From Lathyrus oleraceus (lineage: Eukaryota > Streptophyta > Magnoliopsida > Fabales > Fabaceae), in the NCBI RefSeq assembly GCF_024323335.1, contig NC_066582.1, forward strand, positions 88,904,944 through 88,968,943: a stretch of DNA of 64,000 nucleotides. Direction: 5' to 3'. Shown piece after piece: positions 1-9,846 of the stretch. The number at the start of each line of letters is the position of its first letter. The stretch's first letter is position 1. Under the pieces are notes generated by a model. It was not told where the DNA came from. It saw nothing but the letters and a program-made list of their open reading frames with translations, and made no database searches. A program made the position numbers and the translations under genes.

Positions 1-489
1 AATTTTGGTCCCTAAGAGACCTCATGATGCAGATGTATGTATGCAAAATAAGACAACTCTGTGGGGAATACGAGTCCACAAAGAAGAAAAGACATCGAAA
101 GAGAAGACAATCCATAGGAGTAATACACTCACCAGGAACACAGACTCTAACGGGACTCTTATGGGGATTAGAAGAAAGGAAAAGCGTGAACAAATCACTA
201 CTCAAAGCTGGAGACTTTAATGGGGAATAAACAAAAAAATGCGTGAGCAGGCCACGACTTGAAACTGGGAAAAGAATTCCAAAGGGAAGAAAATCCAATG
301 GAAAGACTAACGGAGGAAACTTCGGATAAAAATCCGGACTCGGGCTGAGAAAAAAAAGCCGATAAGACAACTCTACTGGGGAACATGCATGTATTGGGGA
401 AAACGCCAACACAGCAACAACAAAACACAAGGGATACTCCATCGGGGATATCTGGAAAAGACACTCCTGGGGAAGCAAAAGGGGTGAGG

Positions 490-1785
490 TGTTACCGGTT
501 ACTGGGTAACAATCTCGAAGAAACAATGTGATCTGAACACCGGTTACTGGGTGAGAGAACCACAAGCTCGGGAAGAATGAATACCAAAACATCTGAGGAA
601 GACCTAACAAAGGTATGTTTCAACTCAGGAAAATCTGACTCCGCAGGGGACCAAGGTCATAATAGGGAGCAGAAAAGGAGGGAACACCAGGGATACCGGT
701 TACTGGGTATATAATAGGTGACCGACCAAGGCGTGAATTGGATTTCACTTCCAAAACACTCATCATCCTGAAGAGAGCTAGAAAAGCAGTCTTGATTTCA
801 GGATGGACATTCGATTCCACAAGGAATACGAATCTTACTCAACTAGGGAAGGACAAAAGGCTTCGACCGAAGAGTGCATGAGATATATTATCTATTACCG
901 TCAGAACATAGATAATATACTCGCATGGAAGATTATCCACAACCGGTTACTGGGTTAGAGGATAAATCGACCGACAAGAAAGGACATCGGGATACCGGTT
1001 ACTGGGTATATAATGATGACCAATCAAAGGGCAACAAACATTACCAAATAAGGGTAAATGAAAGAAGACCACGCTGGGGATAAAATTGCTTACTCAGAGC
1101 AAATATCAAACAGAGGGAGGGCATATCAAGACCGAATATGGGATAATGATAACCGCAAAGAGGGGATTACATCTACCGAATACGGGGTAGAAAACCACGG
1201 AAGAGTAGCCGTCATCACCAAGGATGAACAACAAAGGTTAACTCTGCACAGGTGAGAAAAATAGGGTTTACGACTACCGAATACTGGGTAGAAGACCAAC
1301 GGACTCAGCCGAGGGCAAAAGAGTAGGATTTACGACTACCGGATACTGGGTTGAGAACCATAAACTCTGATGGGGAACAACTTGAAAGTAGGATTTACAA
1401 CTACCGGTTACTGGGTAGAAAATCGTCAACTCTTGCGGAGGAACAAAAGGTTTACAAATACCCGTCACTGGGTATATAACCACAGACTCCGCCAAGAGGG
1501 GAAAAAGGTACATAGGATTTACAACTACCGGTTACTGGGTAGAAAACCACAAAAAAATAGGACTTACAAACTACCGGTTCCTGGGTAGAAAGCCACAAAA
1601 TCCGCCATCAACCAGGATGAACCACAAAGGTTACTTCTGCTAGGGGATGAAAAGTAGGATTTACGACTACCGGTTACTGGGTAGAAAACCACAAAAATAG
1701 GACTTATAACTACCGGGTACTGGGTAGAAAGCCACAAATTGTGCTGGGAATAAGATGAACTATTGTCGGTTACTGGGCAATTTAT
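490..1785. repeat. Array of semi-palindromic TACCGGTTACTGGGTA motifs (unit 1)
   Basis: About 15 copies are visible, near 493, 539, 692, 942, 992, 1157, 1274, 1336, 1401, 1459, 1526, 1573, 1669, 1711 and 1767, spaced 40 to 250 bases apart. The ends TACC and GGTA are inverted repeats. Variants are mostly point changes such as GAATACTGGG or GTCACTGGG. The same array is at about 15540-17140 in unit 2. Confidence 0.85.
691..989. repeat. 299-base tandem repeat interval (unit 1: one interval)
   Basis: The anchor GGATACCGGTTACTGGGTAT occurs at about 690 and 990. The matching region of unit 2 has three anchors, so unit 1 is one repeat shorter. The unit-1 interval is chimeric: its left part follows the first unit-2 interval and its right part the second, with the switch between 908 and 913. 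Confidence 0.85.
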
Positions 1786-3844
1786 TCATTTATACCACAG
1801 GGAAGCACAAGAGACAGCCACAAAGAGCCAATTTAGGGTAGAACCAAAAAGGCAAACTGAATCAAGACTCATCCTAATGAGGAAAAAACTCAATAGGGAA
1901 ACCCATCCCAATAGATGTTGGGAGGAACGAAAATAACCGTCATCCACGAGGAGATAACTCAGTGGGGAGTGCAGAAGGAAAGGGTAAACGCTTTCTGCTT
2001 AAGGGGATGACTCTATATGGAGAGATCAAACACACCGACATCTGCTTGGGGAAATCTACTAGAGAGATCTAAATCACCAATTAGCAGGAGACAACAAACA
2101 AAAGATACATGGCAAAAATGCAACATGAATATCTGAATGTTATGATTATGCGTGTATATGCATAGTTTATGTATGACAAATGCTGACAAAACAGACATGT
2201 CTAACACAAACAAGTTCCAGGAATCAACCACCCGGTACTACCCCTCAAAAGGGAAAGCCAAAATCACCAGAGAGCAAAGAGATTGCTGGAGATTAGAGAT
2301 GATAAAATCTCTGCAGGGGAGAAAGAACAATCAACCCAACTGGGGAAACATCCAAGGAGAATATATCTACCACGGACCAGAGATATAAGGAAATCACAAG
2401 ATCTCTGGAGGGATGAATCATCAGTCAATCCGGTTAGGGATAAAAGTCCAATGCACAGGAAACTGCCATAAAGCAACTCTGCTGAGGAATCAGGGATATC
2501 ACAACTACGCGGGAAGAGTGAACAACCATTCCAGCTGGGGAGAACTACACTACACGGGCAAAAACCGCCACTACAACATCTCTACTGGCAACTTCACTGA
2601 GGAAGAAATAAGAGGAAACTGGTAATCACACCAAGTACCAAACCTGCTGAGGAACTCGCGTCCTGCTGAGGAGAAAAGATCTCTGCTTTGGGGAAACACA
2701 GAGGTTCACCATACCAACCCTGGTGGAGATCGAAGATGCCACGAAACAACCATACCATATCTCTGATGGGGATAACTCAGCATAGATAAAGCTCATCACG
2801 CCAACAACTCAGCTGGGGTTTCTTCCGAGGAAACGAAAGAAATTTGGGGATCAACCACCAAACACCGAAACTTTCAGGGAAAACACACCGGTTGAGGGGA
2901 AAAGAATGCTGAATACTACTCTGCTGGAGAGATGAAGGTTAAAATCTTCAATAAGCACTCTGCTCGGGAACTACCCGCGACAAGGTTCATCAAATAACAT
3001 TCCACAGGGAACAACCACGAAGGTGTTCAAACAGCACGCTACTGGGGGCAGACCACAATAAGGCTAGGAGGAATGAAGATGAACAACTTCAACCAAACAT
3101 TCCACTGGGGGACCTCACTGGCGAGAAACCATAGGAGGTTCAGAATAACACTCTACGGGGGATACACCACAATAGGGCTAGGGGAAGAAGATACAGTCAA
3201 TGCCAAGGATATGAACAAATGTCTTACCCTGTTGGAAATCATGCTACCCTTGGGAGAGCACTGAGGATTTCTTGAGTATCCTTCTGTCATTGTGAATATT
3301 CACTTTGTTTAAAAACAGTTGTTTTGTGAAATATTTAGTTTTCAAACAATGACGTTTTATCAATTAAAACATGCAAAAGATTTGTTGAATAGAAACAAAT
3401 AAGAGTGCAAATAATTGGATAAAAGCTCAATTTTATTTGATGGAATGGTAGTCTGCAAATGGCAAGACTCCATAGATCTGTACAAGTTTGAAATTGGTGA
3501 TATATATTGGAAAGGGCTATATTGAACATAATGACCATTTCTCCACCAATTCCGAATTTGATGTATTCGAAGCTTTAGTTGACGACGAATCGAGAATTTC
3601 TGGCGGATGACAGATGTAGAACACAGTCTTGTCCGGATGCAGTTACTTGCCAAATCCCTAATTTTTGCCTATATTGCCCCAGGGTGAGGTACTCAATCTA
3701 GCGGGATGCAAATACACTTTTTTTTTTCATGTCTCTAACTTTTGCCTGGACCACCCTTTCGGGTTTTCAATCCACCGAGACGCTCTTTTTTGCCTAAGCC
3801 GCCCTTTCGGGTTTTCAACTTAGCGAGCTATTCTATTTTTCTTT

Positions 3845-4543
3845 TTAGGCAAAGTATTTCTGGACTGCGTCTGAATTCACAGGACGAGTGAAATCCTCCC
3901 CATCCATAGTTGTAAGCATCAAAGCACCGCCTGAAAAGGCTCACTTGACAACATATGGACCCTCATAGTTTGGAGTCCACTTGCCCCTGGAATCGGGCGC
4001 GAAAGACAAGACTTTCTTGAGCACGAGGTCACCTTCTCGGAACACACGAGGCTTGACCTTCTTATCGAATGCTTTCTTCATTCTCTGCTGATATAACTGA
4101 CCATGGCACATGGAAGTCAATCTCTTCTCTTCAATCAGATTCAATTGGTCGTAACGACTCTGGATCCATTCAGCATCAGTCAACTTGGCTTCCATCAAGA
4201 CTCTCATTGATGGGATCTCCACCTCTATTGGAAGCACAACCTCCATGCCGTAAACAAGAGAGAAAGGGGTTGCCCCTGTTGAAGTGCGGACAGATGTACG
4301 ATATCCATGCAAAGCAAATGGCAGCATCTCATGCCAATCTTTGTACGTGACTGTCATCTTTTGGATAATCTTCTTGATATTCTTATTAGCAGCTTCAACA
4401 GCCCCATTCATCTTGGGTCTGTAAGGAGAGGAATTATGGTGCGCAATCTTGGACTCAGCGTACAACTCTTCCATCATCTTGTTGTTCAAGTTAGATCCAT
4501 TATGAGTAATGATCTTATCAGGCACACCATAACGACATATTAG
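3845..4543 (-). pseudogene. Integrase core second half and C-terminus (unit 1)
   Basis: The frame is open from the ATG at 4525 to TGA 3943-3941 and would continue to TAA at 3847-3845. The DD35E motif is partly visible: the position of the second catalytic Asp reads His (ITHNGSN) and the Glu (GAVEAAN) lies 35 residues later. Unit 2 keeps Asp at that site, so the His is private to unit 1. The C-terminal part has the basic GPYVVK region usual for this lineage. Confidence 0.92.
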
Positions 4544-5902
4544 CTAATTCTTGACAAATTTCACGACCACCTGCCTGGTCACATTAGCATATGACGCAGC
4601 TTCAACCCATTTGGTGAAGTAGTCAATTGCTACGAGAATAAACCTGTGTCCGTTGGACGCTTTAGGTTCAATCATGCCAATCATGTAAATTCCCCACATT
4701 GAGAAAGGCCATGGTGATGAAATCACATTCAGAAGTGTCGGAGGAATATGAATCTTATCCGCGTAAATCTGACCCTTGTGGCATTTCTTCACATATTTGC
4801 AACAGTCAGACTCCATTGTCAGCCAATAGTAGCCTGCTCTCAACATCTTTCTAGCCATGGCATGTCCATTGGAATGAGTACCAAATGAACCCTCATGGAC
4901 CTCAGTCATCAACAGGTTTGCTTCGTGTCTATCCACGCATCTGAGCAGAACCATGTCAAAATTTCTCTTATACATCACTTCTCCACTGAGGTAGAAACTG
5001 CCTGACAACCTTCTCAGAGTTTTCCTATCTTTCACAGATGCCCCAGGCGGGTAAACCTGGTTCTGGAGGAAACATTTGATGTCATAATACCAAGGCTTGT
5101 CATCATTCACTTCTTCGACTACAAACACGTGGGCTGGTCTATCCAAGCGCATCACTATGATATTGGGAACTTCATTCCAATACTTGACCACTACCATTGA
5201 AGCAAGCGTAGCAAGAGCGTCTGCCATCCGATTATCCTCTCGAGGAATATGATGAAAGTCAACTTCTGTAAAGAACGTTGAAATCCTCCTCGCATAATCT
5301 CTGTATGGAATGAGACCAGGTTGATTCGTCTCCCACTCACCCTTGATCTGATTGACAATGAGGGCCGAATCACCATACACATCAAGATACTTGATCCTTA
5401 GATCAATGCACTCTTCTAACCCCATAATGCAGGCTTCGTACTCAGCCATATTATTCGTGCATTTGAAAGTTAGCCTTGCTGTAAAAGGAATATGTGTACC
5501 CTGAGGAGTAATGATTACTGCCCCAATTCCATTTTCGTACTGATTTACAGCGCCATCGAATACCATACTCCATCGAGAACCAGGCTCTGGCCCTTCATCG
5601 AGTGTAGGCTCATCACAATCTTTCATTTTCAAATACAGAAACTCCTCGTTTGGGAAGTCGTACTGAATTGACTGAAGATCTTCAATCGGTTGATGTGCCA
5701 AATGGTCAGCCAAGATACTACCTTTGATAGCTTTCTGAGCTCGATACTCGATATCATACTCAGATAACAACATCTGCCAACGGGCAATCCTCCCGGTCAA
5801 AGCAGGCTTCTCGAAGATGTACTTGATTGGATCCATTCTGGATATCAACCAAGTTGTATGATTTATCATGTACTGGCGTAAACGCTTAGCAGCCCAAGCC
5901 AA
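4544..5902 (-). pseudogene. RNase H end, archaeal-type RNase H and integrase N-terminal region (unit 1, 452 codons open)
   Basis: This is the longest open stretch of unit 1. Residues about 1-70 finish the first RNase H. Residues about 111-235 form the second, archaeal-type RNase H typical of Tat elements, with acidic residues D116 (FDGA), E154 (MAEYEAC), D178 (YGDSA) and D228 (MADALA). Integrase starts near residue 330: H336 and H343 of the HHCC finger, C374, but glycine at 377 where the second cysteine is expected, in both units. D427 (AIDYF) is the first catalytic Asp of DD35E. TAG at 4546-4544 ends the stretch in frame. Confidence 0.93.
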
Positions 5903-5908
5903 AGCACA

Positions 5909-6363
5909 TCACGTCTTCTCAAGCATAGAGTATCGAGACTCACAATCGGTGAACTTTTTACTCAGGTAGTAGATAGCAGATTCTTTCTTCCCTGATTCGT
6001 CTTGCTGACTGAGTACACAACCCATCGAGTCTTCAAGAACAGTCAGATACATGATCAAGGGTCTTCCTTCTACAGGCGGAGACAAGATCGGAGGTTCGGA
6101 CAGATATTCTTTGATACTGTCGAAAGCTTTCTGGCAATCCTCGGTCCAATCATGAGACTGATCTTTCCGGAGGAGCTTGAATATCGGCGCACATGTGGCA
6201 GTCATGTGGGATATAAATCTGGAAATATAGTTCAAGCGACCAAGAAAACCTCGGACTTGCTTCTCAGTTTTGGGCGCAGGCATCTCTCGTATTGCTTTGA
6301 CATTTGCAGGATCAACCTCAATACCTTTCTCGCTGACAATAAAGCCCAATAACTTGCCAGAAA
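5909..6363 (-). pseudogene. RT thumb/connection and Ty3-type RNase H start (unit 1)
   Basis: This continues RT in the shifted frame, with LLGFIVSEKGIEVDP and VRGFLGRLNYISRFI (thumb/connection). The RNase H core follows, with SIYYLSKKFTDCE-like residues (AIYYLSKKF). The frame stops at TGA 5911-5909, shared with unit 2, and resumes at once in the same frame downstream. Confidence 0.9.
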
Positions 6364-7308
6364 CGGACTCCAAATGTACATTTGTTGGGATTCAGACGAA
6401 GCTTGAACTTCCTCAAACGCTGAAAAAGCTTCACCAAATGCTCTGCATGTTCAACTTCCGTTCGTGACTTAGCAATCATATCATCGACATAGACCTCGAT
6501 CTCCTTGTGCATCATGTCATGGAACAAGGTAGTCATAGCTCATTGATACGTGGCTCCGGCGTTCTTCAAACCGAAGGGCATCACTCGATAACAGAATGTT
6601 CCCCAAGGTGTGATGAATGTTGTCTTCTCCATATCCTCGGGTGCCATCTTGATTTGATTATATCCGGAAAATCCGTCCATAAACGAAAAGATATTGAACT
6701 TAGCTGTATTATCTACCAACATGTCAATGTGTGGTAGAGGAAAATCATCTTTTGGACTAGCCTTATTCAAATCTCTGTAGTCGACACACATACGGACTTT
6801 TCCGTCTTTCTTAGGCACAGGCACAATATTGGCCACCCATTGAGGATATGTGGAAGTCACCAGAAACCCCGCATCAATTTGCTTCTGAACTTCCTCTTTG
6901 ATCTTCACTGCCATGTCTGGATGAGTTCTTCTGAGCTTCTGCTTCATAGGCACACACTCAGGTTTCAGAGGCAGGAAATGTTGCACAATATCTGTATCTA
7001 GACCTGGCATGTCTTCATACGACCAAGCAAAGATATCGAAATATTCTCATAGCAAACTGGTCAACCCCTTCTTGACAGACTCTTCAAGGAGTGCCCCAAT
7101 CTTTACCATTCGAACACAATCTTCAGACCCCAAGTTGACCGTTTCCAGATTCTCAAGATGCGGCTGAATGATCTTCTTTTCGTGCTCAAGCAGACGGGTA
7201 ATCTCGTCAGGAATCTCTTCAACATCATCTTCCTCTGCCTCGAATACAGGGAATTCAAAATTGGGAGATGGCGTTGGATCATTATGTTCAATGGGTTTAA
7301 GAATCAAC
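6364..7308 (-). pseudogene. Reverse transcriptase domain (unit 1)
   Basis: An acidic leader of about 100 residues is followed by the RT palm and fingers. Visible motifs are VPVPKKDGKVRMCVDYRDLN, FSFMDGFSGYNQI with the first catalytic Asp, FCYRVMPFGLKNAGATYQ and the catalytic YVDD. The reading frame is broken by TGA at 7049-7047, where unit 2 reads CGA, and by TGA at 6542-6540 in both units. A one-base insertion at 6361-6363 then shifts the frame just after the palm. Confidence 0.93.
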
Positions 7309-7573
7309 CTGCATAATGATTTTGAATATAAAAGCTTTTTAGAAACCAAACAAGGCAATCATTATGCAGATGAAAAGATTGCTTTTATTCTTGTTTTTAG
7401 GGTTTTTTGTGATCACCAATTTCATGCAAAAAGCAAAAAGGGAAAACAAATGGAAAACAAATATTTAACATGAATTTATTGAATGAAAACATCATTGTAT
7501 AAATGCTGCCAACAATGTCATCACTTCTCCTTTTGGCATGGGAGAAGGGTTTTTTAACAAAGTGATTATTTAC
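7309..7573 (-). other. Candidate spliceosomal intron between PR and RT (unit 1, 265 bases)
   Basis: On the minus strand the segment begins GTAAAT at 7573, directly after coding sequence, and ends TTATGCAG at 7309. It is AT-rich, with a possible branch site (TTCTAAA) about 40 bases before the acceptor. Removing it joins the protease frame to the RT frame without a stop, using two bases of one codon from the left exon and one from the right. Ogre elements are known to carry an intron in the pol region between protease and RT. The exact sites are inferred from sequence only. Confidence 0.65.
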
Positions 7574-8206
7574 TCTGATCTATGAATGACTGTAGGAACA
7601 TCCACGGCGACCCAATTGTGGCAGATCCCTCCAGGGATGACAAAATTGTCAGAGTCCTCTGCATCTTCTTCCAGAATAGCAGCAACTTCCTCGCTCTGAT
7701 CGACGTGGATGAAACCTCCACTCTTGAACAACCCTTTGTCGTTGAATACCCTAGAAGAATAACCAATGCCAAACTGGGACTTATTATCTTCAAGCTCAAT
7801 CATTTTTCCAAGACCAGCAACTGCACCACATTCAATGGCTAGTTTCGCATATCGATAGGAAGCAAATGAAGGAGTTTTCTTCTCAACAGGCTCGGCTATA
7901 GATAAAGCTTGGAAAGGCGTTCCAACTTCATCCTCAACATCAATGTATGAGAAGGCAGACAAATGGCTAACCAGGAGAGCCTTTTCTCCCCCTACCACAA
8001 CCAGTTTCTTGTTCTTAACGAATTTCAGCTTCTGCTGTAGGGTGGATGTCACGGCGCCAGCCTCGTGAATCCATGGTCTACCAAGGAGACAACTATAAGA
8101 TGGGTGGATATCCATAACCTGAAAGGTAACTTGGAAATCACTTGGTCCAATCTTGATTGGGAGATCAACTTCCCCAATCACAGTTGTCGCAACCTGAAAA
8201 ATACAG
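7574..8206 (-). pseudogene. Retropepsin C-terminal fragment and linker (unit 1)
   Basis: The frame encodes the second half of a Tat-type protease, with the family-typical stretch SYSCLLGRPWIHEAG (flap and C-terminal core), followed by an acidic linker. The D-T-G active-site segment is absent because the 5' side is cut near the solo LTR B. The apparent ATG at 8253 lies inside LTR B and is not a native start. The frame ends in TAA at 7572-7570, which falls inside the proposed intron, so the stop may not be used in spliced RNA. The homologous segment in element C shows the same motifs. Confidence 0.85.
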
Positions 8207-8394
8207 TGCGCGAAAAAACAACCGGCGAAAGAAAATGACAGAAGAGTCGCCACCGTGCGTTATTCATCCCAAAGGAGGGAAAGGAAACGCTCGAAGTAAA
8301 CCTGAAAAAGGAAAGGACAAGACGGGGCCTCGCAACCAAATCTTGGGTTCGGGAGTCGGTTATGCGAAGGGAAGGTATTAGCACCCCTACGCAT

Positions 8395-8410
8395 CCGTAG
8401 TACTCTACGG
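8395..8410 (-). other. U5 hairpin of LTR B1
   Basis: On the minus strand CCGTAG-AGTA-CTACGG forms a 6-base stem with a 4-base loop. It occupies the same place as CCTAGG-AGTA-CCTAGG in LTRs A and G, just before the GGGTGC(C)TAACACCTTCC-like box. Confidence 0.6.
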
Positions 8411-9715
8411 GATCCACTTTTGTATTTCTTGTCTAAAGGGTGTGAGTTTATCTTGTGCTGTTTACCAAAAAAAAAGGGTTAAATGAAAATGACTCGCGCG
8501 GATGTCGCATCCACTGCATACGTATCTCATATGAATATGAGAATCAGAGTCTTCGTAGCTCGGCTGACCTATGTGTTGGGGGGATGTGTGCTCACTAAGA
8601 CATCGCGTCTTATGCCTACGTATCTCATCTAGCCTGAGAATCAGAGCAAGCCGTAGTTCGGCTAACTATGGGGTTATGGATTAGGTTTTGGACGAACGAC
8701 GTCACTACGCAATCTACCGGATGCTCGACCTTTGGAGACTTACTCGCCTGTAGTAGAAGGAGTTAACGTGTTGCTTTGGGTTTTAGGGTTTGGGATGCTC
8801 AAGGGCAAAAAGGCAGTCCTTGACGAAGGAACCGCGCTACCTGCAGGGATACAAACACATACAAAACAAACATGTATAAAGTAAATGTGCCAACAAGGGG
8901 CTCAGAAGTAAATAAACAAAAGAAAACAAATGCCTCCTATCGAGGTTTTCCACCTAAGAAAGCGATAAAATGCGGAAAAGAGGTAAAAGTACCACACGGA
9001 TAAAGATCCGAAGTAACAGCAATTAAAGGAGTAAGAAACCCAGGGATCTCCCAAGCTAATGTCATCAAAGAAAGGTGAGTCAGTACAGGTAATTGGAATG
9101 AACCTCCAGGGGATATCCCACAAATAAAGTGGGAAAACCACGCAAACCATCTCTGCAAGAGTCTGTGAGCCCTCACAAAAACTCAACAAAAGGGTTAGTG
9201 AAACACGATAATCATTTTTTTCATGGATAACAGTATGGTTTCAGAAACCTCAAACCCTGTGGCATACATTTCAGAAATCATGTGATTAAACATTCAAGGC
9301 ATAGGTTTCACCCATTCATGCATAATTAAACCCGTGGGCAAAAACATAATGAAATTCATCCATCATACCTCATACATTCATATGATCCAAATTAAGAGCA
9401 TAAAATCATGGGAATGAGGCAAACCTGATGGAAGAGACCGGTTGAAATCAAATGGCACGGCTGGGTTTGCAAGACAATGTTAGGGTTTGCGTGAGATGAA
9501 AGTGTGTGAGTCAGATTGAATTTTTCAGAGCTGCCTGGGGGTTGCTCTGAGTTCTCTGTCAGGTTTCTCTCCAGGTTTTGTCAAGGGTTTTGTTTCAAGG
9601 AAACCTCAGAGTATTTTGCTTCTCTTCCTTTTTCCCCAGGGTTCTTCTCTCACTATCTTTTTCCTAGACAGGGTAATAGGAATAGAATGAAATTTTGTTT
9701 CACTGAAACTCTGAA

Positions 9716-9721
9716 TTTATA
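9716..9721 (-). promoter_or_regulatory. TATA box of LTR B1
   Basis: TATAAA on the minus strand precedes a leader that is conserved in LTR G, where TATAAA lies at 61705-61710 in the same context. Position and conservation suggest the LTR core promoter. Confidence 0.5.
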
Positions 9722-9772
9722 TTGGTAGCTTAGTGGGCTTTTGAGAGAGGTCCAAGTTTGAGATTTTTTCTT

Positions 9773-9846
9773 TTATTTATTTATTTATTTATTTAATTTT
9801 TTATTTATTTTTATTTATTTATTTTTTTTATTTTTTTTTTAAAAAG
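9773..9846. repeat. A/T low-complexity tract (TTTA)n in LTR B1
   Basis: Runs of TTTATTTA and T stretches lie in the U3 part of the solo LTR. The tract differs in length between units 1 and 2, which accounts for about 10 bases of their offset. Confidence 0.85.

Larger units (their letters stand above)
1..3844 (-). repeat. 3' untranslated region of Ogre-like unit 1, built of degenerate tandem repeats
   Basis: This stretch lies between the end of the pol remnant and the next LTR A, which should start about 95 bases beyond the left edge. It holds at least 15 spaced copies of a TACCGGTTACTGGGTA-like motif (about 490 to 1780), about 20 plus-strand motifs resembling ACTCTGCTGGGGA, and one interval of a 299-base repeat (691-989). 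No long ORF is present on either strand. Ogre elements of Fabeae are known for hypervariable 3' UTRs that carry tandem repeats, which fits. The plus-strand ORFs of 60-100 codons have no family signature and I treat them as chance. Confidence 0.8.
3845..8206 (-). pseudogene. pol: Ogre/Tat Ty3-gypsy pol remnant, unit 1 (partial PR, RT, RNase H, aRNH, INT)
   Basis: The domain order protease fragment, reverse transcriptase, RNase H, archaeal-type RNase H, integrase identifies the Tat/Ogre branch of Ty3/gypsy. The 5' end is cut at 8206, where solo LTR B abuts, so the protease active site, gag and ORF1 are missing. Lesions are TGA at 7049-7047 (unit 2 has arginine there), TGA at 6542-6540, one extra base in a short A run at 6361-6363, TGA at 5911-5909, TAG at 4546-4544 and TGA at 3943-3941. 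The frame then runs on to a natural-looking TAA at 3847-3845. All but the first lesion are shared with unit 2, so they predate the tandem duplication. The element cannot be autonomous. Confidence 0.95.

Noticed and set aside
490..1785. Short repeats with unequal spacers, resembling a CRISPR array
   Set aside because: Spacing is irregular, repeats are degenerate, no cas genes are present, and the context is a plant retrotransposon 3' UTR.
1058..3264. Plus-strand ORFs of 60-80 codons in the 3' UTR of unit 1 (and their copies in unit 2)
   Set aside because: They have no family motifs, overlap tandem repeats, and are antisense to the element. Their duplication only reflects the 15 kb repeat.
3720..3800. 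Paired GCCCTTTCGGGTTTTC segments as a terminator or attachment site
   Set aside because: This is a short direct repeat in the element's 3' UTR with no supporting context. Bacterial-type signals are not expected here.
8207..8253. ATG at 8253 as a start for the protease reading frame
   Set aside because: The first residues come from LTR B, not from the element. The true upstream part of the polyprotein is deleted.
8902..9189. Minus-strand ORFs of 95 and 79 codons in solo LTR B
   Set aside because: They lie inside LTR sequence in overlapping frames, and the corresponding region of LTR G is not open. Likely chance.
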